Source: Ectopseudomonas chengduensis
GTDB taxonomy: Bacteria; Pseudomonadota; Gammaproteobacteria; Pseudomonadales; Pseudomonadaceae
DNA length: 64,000 bases
Reading direction: 5' to 3'
NCBI RefSeq assembly: GCF_900102635.1
Contig: NZ_FMZQ01000001.1
Coordinates: forward strand, 682,001 to 746,000
Below are positions 43,507 to 52,841 of this stretch, in pieces. Each line of letters opens with the position of its first letter. Position 1 is the stretch's first letter. Below the pieces are notes generated by a model, which saw only the letters and a list, made by a program, of their open reading frames with translations, ran no database searches and had not been told where the DNA came from. The position numbers were made by a program, and so were the translations under genes.

Positions 43507-44186
43507 TCGACCTGTACTACTGGACCACGCCCAACGGCCACAAGGTCAGCATCTTTCTCGAGGAGGCCGGGCTCGACTACCGCATCGTTCCGGTGCATAT
43601 CGGCAAGGGCGAGCAGTTCGCGCCGGAGTTTCTCAAGATCGCACCGAACAACCGCATTCCGGCCATCGTCGATCATGCGCCGGCCGATGGCGGTGAGCCC
43701 ATCGCCCTGTTCGAGTCCGGGGCGATTCTCGAGTACCTGGCCGACAAGAGCGGGCAGTTCCTGCCGCGCGAGACACGCGCGCGTTTCACCGTGCTGCAGT
43801 GGCTGTACTGGCAGATGGGCGGCGTTGGCCCGATGGCAGGGCAGAACCATCACTTCGTGCGCTACGCGCCGGAGCCGATTCCGTATGCCATCGACCGCTA
43901 CGTGAAGGAAACCGCGCGCCTCTACGGCGTGCTGGACCACCAGCTGGCCGAGCGCGACTACGTGGCGGGCGATTATTCCATCGCCGACATGGCCATCTAC
44001 CCCTGGGCCAAACTGTGGAAGATGCAGCAGCAGAAACTGGAGGACTTCCCCAACATGGCTGCCTGGCTCGAACGCATCGATGCACGCCCTGCGGTGCAGC
44101 GTGCCTACGCGCTGGTAGAACAGGTGAACGCCGATCCGCAGGCCTTGCTCACCGCAGAGGCGCGGCGCCTGCTGTTCGGGCAGTGA
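43503..44186 (+). CDS. yfcG: YfcG-like GST / disulfide-bond oxidoreductase
   Basis: 227 residues, close to E. coli YfcG along its length: MIDLYYWTTPNGHKVSIFLEE, NNRIPAIVDHAPADGGEP, LFESGAILEYLADK and LQWLYWQMGGVGPMAGQNHHF. YfcG binds two glutathiones and reduces disulfides without needing a catalytic cysteine. It is translationally coupled to the preceding GST gene by a 4-base overlap. Confidence 0.92.
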   Translation: MIDLYYWTTPNGHKVSIFLEEAGLDYRIVPVHIGKGEQFAPEFLKIAPNNRIPAIVDHAPADGGEPIALFESGAILEYLADKSGQFLPRETRARFTVLQWLYWQMGGVGPMAGQNHHFVRYAPEPIPYAIDRYVKETARLYGVLDHQLAERDYVAGDYSIADMAIYPWAKLWKMQQQKLEDFPNMAAWLERIDARPAVQRAYALVEQVNADPQALLTAEARRLLFGQ

Positions 44187-44217
44187 CGGACGGACGAAAT
44201 TTCTCGTGGAATTTCCT

Positions 44218-44231
44218 GTGAGCTGGCTCAC
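44218..44231. promoter_or_regulatory. Palindrome upstream of ald
   Basis: GTGAGC-TG-GCTCAC, 48 bases before the ald start, preceded by two near-repeats GAAATTTC and GAATTTC. Alanine dehydrogenase genes are often Lrp/AsnC controlled; the binding protein here is unknown. Confidence 0.4.
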
Positions 44232-44278
44232 GCTTTCCTAGACTTCAGACTGTTGGCCCGCAATGGTTGGAGATGGTT

Positions 44279-45403
44279 ATGCGAATCGGCGTACCCAAGG
44301 AAATCAAGAACCACGAGTACCGAGTCGGCCTCACGCCACAGTCGGTGGCCGAGCTGACGGCGCTCGGCCATGAGGTCTGGATCGAGACCCATGCCGGTGC
44401 CGCTGTCGGTTTCGCCGACGAGGATTACCTCGAGGCGGGCGCACAGATCGCCAGCAGTTCGTCCGAGGTGTTCCAGCAGGGGCAGTTGATCGTCAAGGTC
44501 AAGGAGCCTCTGGCGGTGGAGCGCGCCAGGTTGCGAGCCCACCACACGCTGTTCACCTACCTGCACCTGGCGCCGGATCGGGCGCAGACCGAAGAGCTGA
44601 TGGCCGGCGGTGCCACCTGCATCGCCTACGAGACGGTGACCGATGCGCAGGGCCGCCTGCCTTTGTTGGCGCCGATGTCGGAAGTGGCCGGGCGCATGTC
44701 GATCCAGGCCGGCGCCGGCTGCCTGGAAAAGGCCCGCGGCGGACGTGGCGTATTGCTGGGTGGCGTACCAGGTGTGGCGCCGGGCAAGGTGGTGATTCTC
44801 GGCGGCGGCGTGGTCGGCAGTCATGCCCTGGCCATGGCAGTCGGCCTCGGTGCCGATGTCACGGTGTTGGACAAGAGCGTCGACGCGCTACGCCGGCTCG
44901 ATGCCCAGTACGGCAATCGCATCACCACGCTCTACTCCACTCGCGCAGCGGTGCGCGAGCAGGTGTTGGCGGCCGATCTGGTGATTGGTGGGGTGCTGAT
45001 TCCCGGAGCTGCCGCGCCCAAGCTGATCACTGCGGACATGGTGCGGCAGATGAAGGCCGGCGCTGTGTTGGTGGATGTCGCCATCGACCAGGGCGGATGC
45101 GCCGAGACTTCCCGCGCCACTACCCATGCCGAGCCAACCTATGTGGTCGATGATGTGGTGCACTATTGCGTGGCCAACATGCCCGGCGCGGTGGCACGCA
45201 CCTCGACCCTGGCGCTGAACAACGCCACCTTGCCGTTCGTCGTGGCGCTCGCCCAGAAGGGCACACGCCGCGCCTTGCAGGATGACCTGCACCTGCTGAA
45301 CGGGCTCAACGTGGCCAGGGGCGTGATCACCTGCGGCAGCGTGGCAGAGGCCCACGGCCTGCCCTTTCAATCGGCCGCAGGGGTGCTGGAACATCTGTCA
45401 TAG
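44279..45403 (+). CDS. ald: Alanine dehydrogenase
   Basis: 374-residue NAD-dependent enzyme interconverting L-alanine with pyruvate and ammonia. Seen are [20 protein letters not shown], the active-site [10 protein letters not shown], and the NAD fold [22 protein letters not shown]. The start at 44279 has GGAG 6 bases upstream; an ATG four codons earlier is less well placed. It runs into a short gap before the dioxygenase gene. Confidence 0.95.
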   Translation: MRIGVPKEIKNHEYRVGLTPQSVAELTALGHEVWIETHAGAAVGFADEDYLEAGAQIASSSSEVFQQGQLIVKVKEPLAVERARLRAHHTLFTYLHLAPDRAQTEELMAGGATCIAYETVTDAQGRLPLLAPMSEVAGRMSIQAGAGCLEKARGGRGVLLGGVPGVAPGKVVILGGGVVGSHALAMAVGLGADVTVLDKSVDALRRLDAQYGNRITTLYSTRAAVREQVLAADLVIGGVLIPGAAAPKLITADMVRQMKAGAVLVDVAIDQGGCAETSRATTHAEPTYVVDDVVHYCVANMPGAVARTSTLALNNATLPFVVALAQKGTRRALQDDLHLLNGLNVARGVITCGSVAEAHGLPFQSAAGVLEHLS

Positions 45404-45449
45404 CGTGTCGCGGGGCCGCCTGGGCCGCGCGCTACGGAGGAAAAAGACC

Positions 45450-46085
45450 ATGTCCAGCCGTCGTCATCTCCTCTTCGCCGCTGGCGGCGCGTTGCTGGTC
45501 AGCCCGGCACTGGCGCTGGCCGAGCGGTTGCTGACGCCGCGCCAGACGCTGGGCCCCTTCTACCCCGACCAACTACCGCTGGACCGCGACAACGACCTGG
45601 TGCGAGTCGACGGTCAGGCCGCAGAGGCGCGCGGAATTCGCGTGCAACTGCACGGTTCGATCCTCGATGCGGGCGGCCGGCCACTGGCGGGGGCGCTGGT
45701 GGAAATCTGGCAAGTGGATGCCAACGGTATCTATCTGCACAGTCGCGGCGGTGACCGCCAGAGGCTCGACCCCGGGTTCCAGGGGTATGGCCGTTTCACT
45801 ACGGCTGCCGATGGGCGCTACCGTTTTCGCACCATCCGCCCGGTGCCCTATCCCGGCCGTACACCGCATATCCATCTGGCGGTGACCCTGCCCGGCATGC
45901 CGCGTTTCGCCACGCAGTGTTATGTGCACGGCGAGCCGCTCAATCAGCGCGATGGCCTGCTCAACGCCATCCGCGACCCACGCTTGCGCGAACTGCTGGT
46001 CGTGCCCTTCGTGCCGGTGAGCGGGCAGAGCGACGAGCAGGTCGCTCGCTTCGATGTGGTGCTCGGCATCACCCCAAGCTCGTGA
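45450..46085 (+). CDS. Tat-exported intradiol ring-cleavage dioxygenase-like protein
   Basis: 211 residues. The N-terminus MSSRRHLLFAAGGALLVSPALA has a twin-arginine motif (SRRHLLF) and cleavage site. The rest is an intradiol dioxygenase barrel like protocatechuate 3,4-dioxygenase beta: ETLxGPFYP-type entry (QTLGPFYPDQ), ALVEIWQVDANGIYLH, GYGRFTTAADGRYRFRT and PHIHLAV, giving the two Tyr and two His iron ligands. Periplasmic intradiol enzymes are unusual and their substrate is unknown. GGAGG lies 9 bases ahead. It follows ald by 46 bases. Confidence 0.85.
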   Translation: MSSRRHLLFAAGGALLVSPALALAERLLTPRQTLGPFYPDQLPLDRDNDLVRVDGQAAEARGIRVQLHGSILDAGGRPLAGALVEIWQVDANGIYLHSRGGDRQRLDPGFQGYGRFTTAADGRYRFRTIRPVPYPGRTPHIHLAVTLPGMPRFATQCYVHGEPLNQRDGLLNAIRDPRLRELLVVPFVPVSGQSDEQVARFDVVLGITPSS

Positions 46086-46093
46086 ATGGCGGA

Positions 46094-47905
46094 TTACAGC
46101 GGCCAGATCCACAGCAGCATGGGCACACTGACCAGCACCACGAGGATTTCCAGTGGCAGGCCCAGGCGCCAATAGTCGCCGAAGCGGAAACCACCAGGGC
46201 TGAGGATCAGGGTGTTGTTCTGGTGGCCAATGGGCGTGAGGAACGAGCAGGAGGCGCCGATGGCCACGGCCATCAGCAGCGAGTCCGGGCTGACGCCGAG
46301 CTGGCTGGCGGCGCTCAGCGCGATGGGACACATCACAGCTGCAGTCGCCGCGTTGTTCATGAAATCCGACAGGGTCATGGTCACCACCAGCAACAGGGTC
46401 AGGGTGATGATGGCGTTGCCCTGTGCCAGATTCTCCATCAGCAGGCGTGCCAGCAGATCGGCTGCGCCCGTGGCGGACATCGCACCGGCCACCGGAATCA
46501 AAGCCCCGAGCAACACGATCACCGGCCAGTCGATGGACTCGTAGACGGCGCGCAGCGGCACCAGACGCAGCAGCATGTAGGCCAGTACGCCACAGGCGAA
46601 GGCGATCGCGGCCGAGAGCAGGCCGAAGGCGGCGGCAGCGATGGCTAGGAGCATGATGCCGAGCGCGAGATTGGCCTGCCGCGGATCGGGAATGTTGATG
46701 GCGCGTGCGGCCAACGGCACGCAGTCATAGTCGCTGGCGAACTCGCCGATATCCTCGGCGCTGCCCTGCATCAGCAACACGTCACCGCTCTGGATCAGGG
46801 TCGAGCGCAGGCGCTTGATCGAGCGATGGCTCTGCCTGGAGATAGCCAGCAGGTTGATGGAATAGCGGCTGCGCAAACGGGTGCTGCTGGCAGAGCGACC
46901 GATCAGTGACGAGTCGGGCTTGACCAGCAGTTCCTGCATGGCGCGGTCTTCGTCATTGCTGGCTTTCTTCTCGGTTTCACCCTCCTTGTCCTCTTTCTGT
47001 TCGGCCTCCTTGGCTTCGCGCTCGGCCTCCAGCAACAGGTCCAGCTGGCCGAGTACTTCACCCAGTTCCTGCGGGTCGGCCTCGATCACCAGCACATCAT
47101 CAGCCTGCAGTACACGCCGCGGGTTGGGCGCAGTCAGGCGCAGCTTGTTACGCACCATGGCCACCACTTGGGCGTCGGCCTCGTCGAGCAACTGCTCGAT
47201 TTCGCGCAGGGTCTTGCCCTGGGCCTTGCCGCCTGCCTTGACCCGCGCCTCAGTCAGGTAATGGCCGGTGTCGAAGCTGGCGGCGTTACCCACTTCGCGC
47301 TTGGGAACCAGACGCCAGCCGAGCAGGGCGATGAACAGCACGCCGGCCAGTGCCACGGCGACACCGACCGGGCTGAAGTCGAACATGGCGAAGGGACCGC
47401 TGCCATGCTGGGCGCGAAAACTGGAGACGATCAGGTTCGGCGGTGTACCGATCAGCGTGGTCATGCCGCCGAGGATGGTGCCGAAGGCCAGCGGCATCAG
47501 CACGCGCCCCGGCGGCAGCTCCAGGCGTGCAGCAATCTGCAGGGCGATGGGCATCAGCAGGGCGAGGGCGCCGACGTTGTTCATGAATGCCGAGAGCAGC
47601 GCGCCCAGGCCGGTCAATGCGGCGATGGAAAGCAGCACGCCAGCGCCGCTGGGCAGCAGTCGTTGGGCCAGTCGACTGACCGCCCCCGTGCGCTGCAAAC
47701 CATGGCTGAGCACCAGTACGCAGGCGACGGTGATCACCGCCGGGTGACCGAAACCTGCAAAGGCCTCGCGCTCGGGCACCAGACCAACGATCACGCACGC
47801 CAACAGCGCGCCCAGCGCTACCACGTCATGGCGCCAGCGGCCCCAGATGAACAAGCCCATGCTGGCAACGAGAATGACGAAAATCAGGCCTTGTTCGAGA
47901 GTCAT
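46094..47905 (-). CDS. SLC13-family permease with two TrkA-C domains
   Basis: 603-residue inner-membrane carrier of the divalent anion:Na+ symporter (DASS) type. Two transmembrane halves (about 1-200 and 405-600) flank a cytoplasmic insert with two RCK_C/TrkA-C domains (about 215-280 and 330-395) joined by a highly charged linker rich in Lys and Glu. The repeated asparagine motif is seen as SAFMNNVGALALLMP and SDFMNNAATAAVMCP. Substrates in this family are sulfate, dicarboxylates or related anions. It is convergent with the dioxygenase gene, 8 bases away. Confidence 0.88.
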   Translation of the reverse strand: MTLEQGLIFVILVASMGLFIWGRWRHDVVALGALLACVIVGLVPEREAFAGFGHPAVITVACVLVLSHGLQRTGAVSRLAQRLLPSGAGVLLSIAALTGLGALLSAFMNNVGALALLMPIALQIAARLELPPGRVLMPLAFGTILGGMTTLIGTPPNLIVSSFRAQHGSGPFAMFDFSPVGVAVALAGVLFIALLGWRLVPKREVGNAASFDTGHYLTEARVKAGGKAQGKTLREIEQLLDEADAQVVAMVRNKLRLTAPNPRRVLQADDVLVIEADPQELGEVLGQLDLLLEAEREAKEAEQKEDKEGETEKKASNDEDRAMQELLVKPDSSLIGRSASSTRLRSRYSINLLAISRQSHRSIKRLRSTLIQSGDVLLMQGSAEDIGEFASDYDCVPLAARAINIPDPRQANLALGIMLLAIAAAAFGLLSAAIAFACGVLAYMLLRLVPLRAVYESIDWPVIVLLGALIPVAGAMSATGAADLLARLLMENLAQGNAIITLTLLLVVTMTLSDFMNNAATAAVMCPIALSAASQLGVSPDSLLMAVAIGASCSFLTPIGHQNNTLILSPGGFRFGDYWRLGLPLEILVVLVSVPMLLWIWPL

Positions 47906-48015
47906 GAAGCGGCGTCGTCCCTGTGATTGCAGCGTTGCATCTGCTGTTCATAGCAGAGTCTGCGCCGCGTCGGCAGTTCCCGCTGCACCGTCAAATGGGG
48001 CGCAATATTTTAGCC

Positions 48016-49200
48016 TCAGACGTATTGCGCGGCGGCGTAGCCCGACGCCCAGGCCCACTGGAAGTTGAAGCCACCCAGGTGGCCAGTGACGTCGAGCACT
48101 TCGCCGATGAAATACAACCCCGGTACCTTGAGCGACTCCAGGGTCTTGGATGACACCTCATCAGTATTCACCCCGCCCAGGGTCACTTCCGCCGTGCGGT
48201 AGCCTTCGGTGCCGGCCGGCACCAATTGCCAGTCGGACAGGCGCTCGGCAATCGTCTTGAGCTCACCGGGCGTGTACTGTTTGAGCGGCTTGTTGCTGAA
48301 CCAGCTGTCGACCAGCAGGGTCGCCATCTTCTTGGTGAACAGTTCGGCCAGCAGGGTTTTCAGCTCGCTGTTGCCACGCTCGCGCTGCTGGGTAGCGAGC
48401 CATTCGGGCAGATCGATATGTGGCAGCAAGTCGATGTGCACGGTATCGCCCGGCTGCCAGTAGGAGGATATCTGCAGGATCGCCGGGCCGGATAGGCCGC
48501 GGTGGGTGAAGAGGATGTTCTCGACGAAACTCTGGCCATTGCAGCTCACCCTGCAGTCCTCCACCGAGGTGCCGGAAAGCTCCGTGCACAGCGTCTTGAG
48601 CTGCGGGTCGGTGATGGTGAAAGGCACCAGCCCGGCGCGGGTCGGCAGCAATTCGTGACCGAATTGCCTGGCCACCTGATAGCCGAAGCCGGTGGCGCCG
48701 AGGGTCGGGATCGACAGCCCGCCGGTGGCGATCACCAGTGACTGGCAGGCCACTTCGCCGAGGTCGCTTTGCAGCAGGAAGCCGCCTGCGGTTTTTTCGA
48801 TGCTGTGTACTGCCGTGTCCAGGCGAATCTGTGCCCCGGCCTCGGCACATTCGGCCAGCAGCAATTCGAGGATGTCGCTGGACTTGTTATCGCAGAACAG
48901 CTGGCCAAGCTTCTTCTCGTGGTAGGGCACGCCGTGCTTGGCCACCAGGCCGATGAAGTCCCACTGGGTGAAGCGCGCCAGGGCGGACTTGCAGAAGTGC
49001 GGGTTGCCGGAAAGGAAGTTGTTCGGCTCGCAGTACAGGTTGGTGAAGTTGCAGCGCCCACCACCGGACATGAGGATCTTCTTGCCGGCCTTGTTGGCAT
49101 GGTCGAGCACCAGCACGCGGCGGCCACGGGCTGCGGCGGTGGCTGCGCACATCAGGCCGGCGGCGCCTGCGCCGATGATCAGTACGTCGGTTTGCAACAC
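48016..49200 (-). CDS. BaiN/RdsA-family NAD(P)/FAD-dependent oxidoreductase
   Basis: 394-residue flavoprotein of the HI0933 family. FAD fingerprint DVLIIGAGAAGLMCAATAAA at the N-terminus, then KKILMSGGGRCNFTN and VIATGGLSIPTLGATGFGY, and the C-terminal GEVLDVTGHLGGFNFQWAWASGY. The physiological substrate is unclear for most members. Cytoplasmic. No coupling to neighbours. Confidence 0.9.
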   Translation of the reverse strand: MLQTDVLIIGAGAAGLMCAATAAARGRRVLVLDHANKAGKKILMSGGGRCNFTNLYCEPNNFLSGNPHFCKSALARFTQWDFIGLVAKHGVPYHEKKLGQLFCDNKSSDILELLLAECAEAGAQIRLDTAVHSIEKTAGGFLLQSDLGEVACQSLVIATGGLSIPTLGATGFGYQVARQFGHELLPTRAGLVPFTITDPQLKTLCTELSGTSVEDCRVSCNGQSFVENILFTHRGLSGPAILQISSYWQPGDTVHIDLLPHIDLPEWLATQQRERGNSELKTLLAELFTKKMATLLVDSWFSNKPLKQYTPGELKTIAERLSDWQLVPAGTEGYRTAEVTLGGVNTDEVSSKTLESLKVPGLYFIGEVLDVTGHLGGFNFQWAWASGYAAAQYV

Positions 49201-49325
49201 GAAATGTCCTCAGGTGAATCGCTGACGCAGCCAGCGCTGCGCGAAAACCGCTGAAGTTTACCCGAAGCCGCTCTGGGCCGACGCTTCTGTCGCGGTGTGG
49301 CTGGCAAGCGTATAACGCCCGTCTG

Positions 49326-49347
49326 ACTGTCTCAGATATGAGACAGT
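49326..49347. promoter_or_regulatory. 22-bp perfect palindrome in a divergent promoter region
   Basis: ACTGTCTCA-GATA-TGAGACAGT, 59 bases before the binding-protein gene at 49407 and 125 bases before the flavoprotein gene on the other strand. Probably an operator; the regulator is not apparent in the window. Confidence 0.6.
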
Positions 49348-49406
49348 GACGAGTGGCGTTGTGCCTGCTATCACTAGAACTGATCATTTCGGATGGATCG
49401 CCACCA

Positions 49407-50138
49407 ATGCCCGCAGTGCGTGCCTGGCTATTGCTCTTGCTGCTGTCGCCGGCACTGGCCTCGGCCGAGCTGTTGCGCCTGGTGGCCGACCCCTGGCCGC
49501 CGTTCAATGATCAACGGTTGCCCGGCAAAGGTCTGGCCAGTGATCTGGTGGAGCAGGCGCTCACCCGTGCCGGCTACACCACCAGCTACGTGGAGGTGCC
49601 CTGGGAGCGTGCGGTGCTGGGGCTCAAGCGTGGCGATTACGATGTACTGATCAACGCCTGGTACAGCGCTGATCGCAGCGAGTATGGCTATTTCTCCCAG
49701 CCCTATCTGGTCAACCGTATCCGCTTCATGCGGCGCAAAGGGAGCGACATTCAGTTCGAGACCCTGGCCGATCTCTACCCGCACAACATCGCGGTGGTCA
49801 GGGGCTATGCCTATTCCAGGGAGTTCGACAGCGATCCGCAGCTGCTCAAGGTTGGTGTCGGCAGTTTCGAAATCGCCGCGCGGATGCTGCATGCCGGGCG
49901 CGTGCAGCTGGCGCTGGAGGATGAGCTGGTCGCGCGCCACCTGCTCGCTAACAAGCTGAGTGCCATCCGCGATGAACTGGAGTTCCTGCCGCAGCCCTTG
50001 AGTGAGAACGGCCTGCACATCCTGGTGCGGCGCAGTCTGGCCCAGCATCGCGACATTGCCAGGCGTTTCGATGCGGCGATTCAGGCCATGAGCGACGACG
50101 GCAGTTATGCCGCGACGCTGCAGCGCCACAGCCCCTGA
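49407..50138 (+). CDS. Periplasmic solute-binding protein, family 3 (orphan)
   Basis: 243 residues. Signal peptide MPAVRAWLLLLLLSPALASA, then ELLRLVADPWPPFNDQRLPGKGLASDLVEQAL and VPWERAVLGLKRGDYDVLINAWYSADR, typical of SBP_bac_3. No transporter genes adjoin it. It is convergent with a REC-REC-GGDEF gene (no gap between the stops), so a sensory role is possible but not shown. It resembles the 1818-2576 protein in size and layout. Confidence 0.82.
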   Translation: MPAVRAWLLLLLLSPALASAELLRLVADPWPPFNDQRLPGKGLASDLVEQALTRAGYTTSYVEVPWERAVLGLKRGDYDVLINAWYSADRSEYGYFSQPYLVNRIRFMRRKGSDIQFETLADLYPHNIAVVRGYAYSREFDSDPQLLKVGVGSFEIAARMLHAGRVQLALEDELVARHLLANKLSAIRDELEFLPQPLSENGLHILVRRSLAQHRDIARRFDAAIQAMSDDGSYAATLQRHSP

Positions 50139-51374
50139 TCAGGCCAGTACGGTGCGGGCACGGCCCTGTTGCTTGGCCCGGTACAGGCGAATGTCGGCTT
50201 CATGCAGCAGGCTTTCCAGGTCCTCGGGTTCACCCTGATAGAGGCCTGCGCTGAACGATAGCGCGGGCGCGCCGACAGCGTAATGCAGGCCGGCGCATTG
50301 CCGGCGCAGTTTATCCAGTGCCTGAGCCACATGATCCGCGCCATGCAGGGTCAGCAGGGCAAATTCCTCACCGCCCAGGCGACCCAGCAGCATGTCGGGG
50401 AAGGCATTGCTCATCGCCCGGGCGAACACCACCAGGGCGCTGTCGCCGCTGGCATGACCGAAGCCGTCGTTGATCTGCTTGAAGTGGTCGAGATCGAGCA
50501 TCGCCACGCTGACCTCGCGACTTTCCCGTTGCGCCTTCTGCAGTATCTGCATGCCTTGTTCGTAGAAGGCGCGGCGGTTGTTCAGGCCGGTCAGGGCATC
50601 GAACTGCGCGGCCTTCTTCAGTGCGCGCAACAGGTCGCGTCGCTCCAGGGTCGACATTACCCGGCAGTTCAGTTCTTCAGGGCAGAAGGGCTTGCGCAGG
50701 AAATCGTCAGCACCGTGCTTGATGAACTGCGCACTGAGCGAGCCCTTAGGGTCGGCGGACACGCCGATGATGATCAGGTCATTGAGGCGCAGTTTCTGGC
50801 GCAGCAGCTTGACCAGCTCGAAACCGCTGACGCCGGGCATGGCATGGTCGAGCACCAGCAGGTCGATATCTGGATGCTCATTGAGCTGGCGTAGGGTCTC
50901 CTTGCCGTCGCTGGCCTCGATGATCTGGTAGTGATGTGGCTCGAGGATGTGGCGAATGTAGTGACGCTGCGCCGCAGAGTCGTCGGCGATGAGAATCTTG
51001 ATATGGCTGTTGTGATCGAGCCGGTGCAGCAGGCGGAAGGCGTACTCGTAGGAATGCTGGCTTTCCTTGAGTACGTAGTCGACCACGCCTTTCATCAGCA
51101 GATCGTCACGGCGCTGTTCGTTGTAGCTGCCACTGAGCACGATGCACGGCAGGTGGTAGCGCATCACCAGATCGACGCTTTCGCCGTCCGGTGCGTCCGG
51201 CAGGTGCAGGTCGACGATGGCGGCGAAGAACAGCGCCGCAGAGGTCTCCAGCATGACTTCCGCTTCTGCCAGTGAGGCACAGAAGATCGGTTCCAGATCG
51301 GTTTCCTGACGGAACAGATGCTCGAGGATCTTCAGTACCAGTGGGCTGTCTTCAATGACCAGAATATTGCGCAT
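50139..51374 (-). CDS. Response regulator with two REC domains and a GGDEF domain
   Basis: 411-residue cytoplasmic signalling protein. REC1 (about 3-118) has phosphoacceptor Asp55 (IVDLHLPD); REC2 (about 126-240) has Asp176 (LVLDHAMPG) and the KPF lysine. The diguanylate cyclase domain (about 255-405) has active site GGEEF at 334-338. No RxxD inhibitory site is found five residues upstream, so product feedback is probably absent. No histidine kinase gene is next to it. Confidence 0.92.
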   Translation of the reverse strand: MRNILVIEDSPLVLKILEHLFRQETDLEPIFCASLAEAEVMLETSAALFFAAIVDLHLPDAPDGESVDLVMRYHLPCIVLSGSYNEQRRDDLLMKGVVDYVLKESQHSYEYAFRLLHRLDHNSHIKILIADDSAAQRHYIRHILEPHHYQIIEASDGKETLRQLNEHPDIDLLVLDHAMPGVSGFELVKLLRQKLRLNDLIIIGVSADPKGSLSAQFIKHGADDFLRKPFCPEELNCRVMSTLERRDLLRALKKAAQFDALTGLNNRRAFYEQGMQILQKAQRESREVSVAMLDLDHFKQINDGFGHASGDSALVVFARAMSNAFPDMLLGRLGGEEFALLTLHGADHVAQALDKLRRQCAGLHYAVGAPALSFSAGLYQGEPEDLESLLHEADIRLYRAKQQGRARTVLA

Positions 51375-51415
51375 GGGTGACTCCGGCCCAGGCCGTTTGA
51401 TTCTTTATATCAGCC

Positions 51416-52792
51416 TTACAATAGACGCACACGCAGCGTTCTACCCTTGATCTTGCCTTCAGTGAGGCGCTTGAGCGCCTGGCGGGCTACGTCGCGTTCG
51501 ACGGCGACATAGGCCTGGTAGTCGAACAGGGCGATCTTGCCGACCTGGCTACCGGGCAGCCCGGCGTCGCCGGTCAGGGCACCAAGGATATCGCCGGGGC
51601 GTAGTTTGTCCTTGCGTCCGGCGCCGATGCACAGGGTGTGCATCGGCGGCAGCAGCGGCTCACCCGTCGCCTTGGCCGCGGGCAATGGGTACCAGGCCAG
51701 TTCCTTGCCTTGCAGGGTTTCGATGGCCTGGGCGCGACCGGCTTCGGCCGGGGCCACCAGGCTCAGTGCCAGGCCTTTCTCGCCAGCGCGACCACTGCGG
51801 CCGATGCGATGGATATGCACCTCGGCATCACGCGACAGCTCGACGTTGATCACCATTTCCAGACCGGCGATATCCAGGCCGCGTGCTGCGACGTCGGTGG
51901 CCACCAGCACGCTGAGGCTGCGATTGGCGAACAGCGCGAGAATCTGATCGCGATCACGCTGTTCCAGATCGCCATGCAGCGCGGCGGCGGAAATCTTCTC
52001 GGCCTCCAGCTGTGCGGCCAGTTCGTCGCACTGTTGGCGCGTGGCGCAGAAGGCCACCGTCGGTTGCTTGCGGAAATGCCGCAGCAGGGTGCTGACCGCT
52101 TCCATACGTTGGCTCGGCGCTATTTCGTAGAAGCGCTGCTCGATCTGCCCGTCGTCGTGCTGCGCCTCCACTTCGACCCGCTCCGGGCTACGCAAGAAAC
52201 GTGCGGCAAGCTGTTCGATGGCGGGCGGATAGGTGGCGGAGAACAGCAGAGTCTGACGGCGTGCCGGGGTCTGCTCGATGATTTCGCTGATGCTGTCGAT
52301 GAAGCCCATGTCGAGCATGCGGTCGGCTTCGTCGAGTACCAGGGTATTGAGCCCATCGACTTTCAGCGTGCCTTTGCGCAGATGCTCCTGCACTCGTCCC
52401 GGCGTGCCGACAATCACGTGCGCACCATGCTCGAGCGAGCCGATCTGCGGGCCGAAAGGCACACCGCCGCAGAGGGTAAGCACCTTGATGTTGTCGGCAG
52501 CACGGGCCAGGCGGCGGATTTCCTTGGCCACCTGATCGGCCAGTTCGCGTGTCGGGCACAGCACCATGGCCTGGCAGCCGAAATAGCGCGGGTTGAGCGG
52601 ATGCAGCAGGCCGATGCCGAAGGCGGCGGTCTTGCCGCTGCCGGTCTTGGCCTGGGCGATCAGGTCGCGGCCCTTGAGAATCAGCGGCAGGCTGGCGGCC
52701 TGGATGGGCGTCATCTCGGCATAGCCGATGGCGGCGAGATTGGCCTGCATGGCGGTAGAAATGGGCAGGCTGGCGAAGGCAGTAGCGGTCAC
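51416..52792 (-). CDS. dbpA: ATP-dependent RNA helicase DbpA
   Basis: 458-residue DEAD-box helicase that remodels the 23S rRNA peptidyl-transferase region during 50S assembly. Walker A AKTGSGKT at 48-55, DEAD at 154-157, LVATDVAARGLDI and HRIGRSGRAGEKG in domain 2, and the C-terminal DbpA RNA-binding domain (about 385-458, RPGDILGALTGDAGLPGSQVGKI). A GTG start at 52792 (VTATAFASLP) gives the standard length; the frame to 53038 overlaps mdtD and is not used. Confidence 0.94.
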   Translation of the reverse strand: MTATAFASLPISTAMQANLAAIGYAEMTPIQAASLPLILKGRDLIAQAKTGSGKTAAFGIGLLHPLNPRYFGCQAMVLCPTRELADQVAKEIRRLARAADNIKVLTLCGGVPFGPQIGSLEHGAHVIVGTPGRVQEHLRKGTLKVDGLNTLVLDEADRMLDMGFIDSISEIIEQTPARRQTLLFSATYPPAIEQLAARFLRSPERVEVEAQHDDGQIEQRFYEIAPSQRMEAVSTLLRHFRKQPTVAFCATRQQCDELAAQLEAEKISAAALHGDLEQRDRDQILALFANRSLSVLVATDVAARGLDIAGLEMVINVELSRDAEVHIHRIGRSGRAGEKGLALSLVAPAEAGRAQAIETLQGKELAWYPLPAAKATGEPLLPPMHTLCIGAGRKDKLRPGDILGALTGDAGLPGSQVGKIALFDYQAYVAVERDVARQALKRLTEGKIKGRTLRVRLL

Positions 52793-52841
52793 GGCAAGAG
52801 CTCGGGGGTGAAGAAACAGGCCGGCAGTGTAGCAGGCCCGC

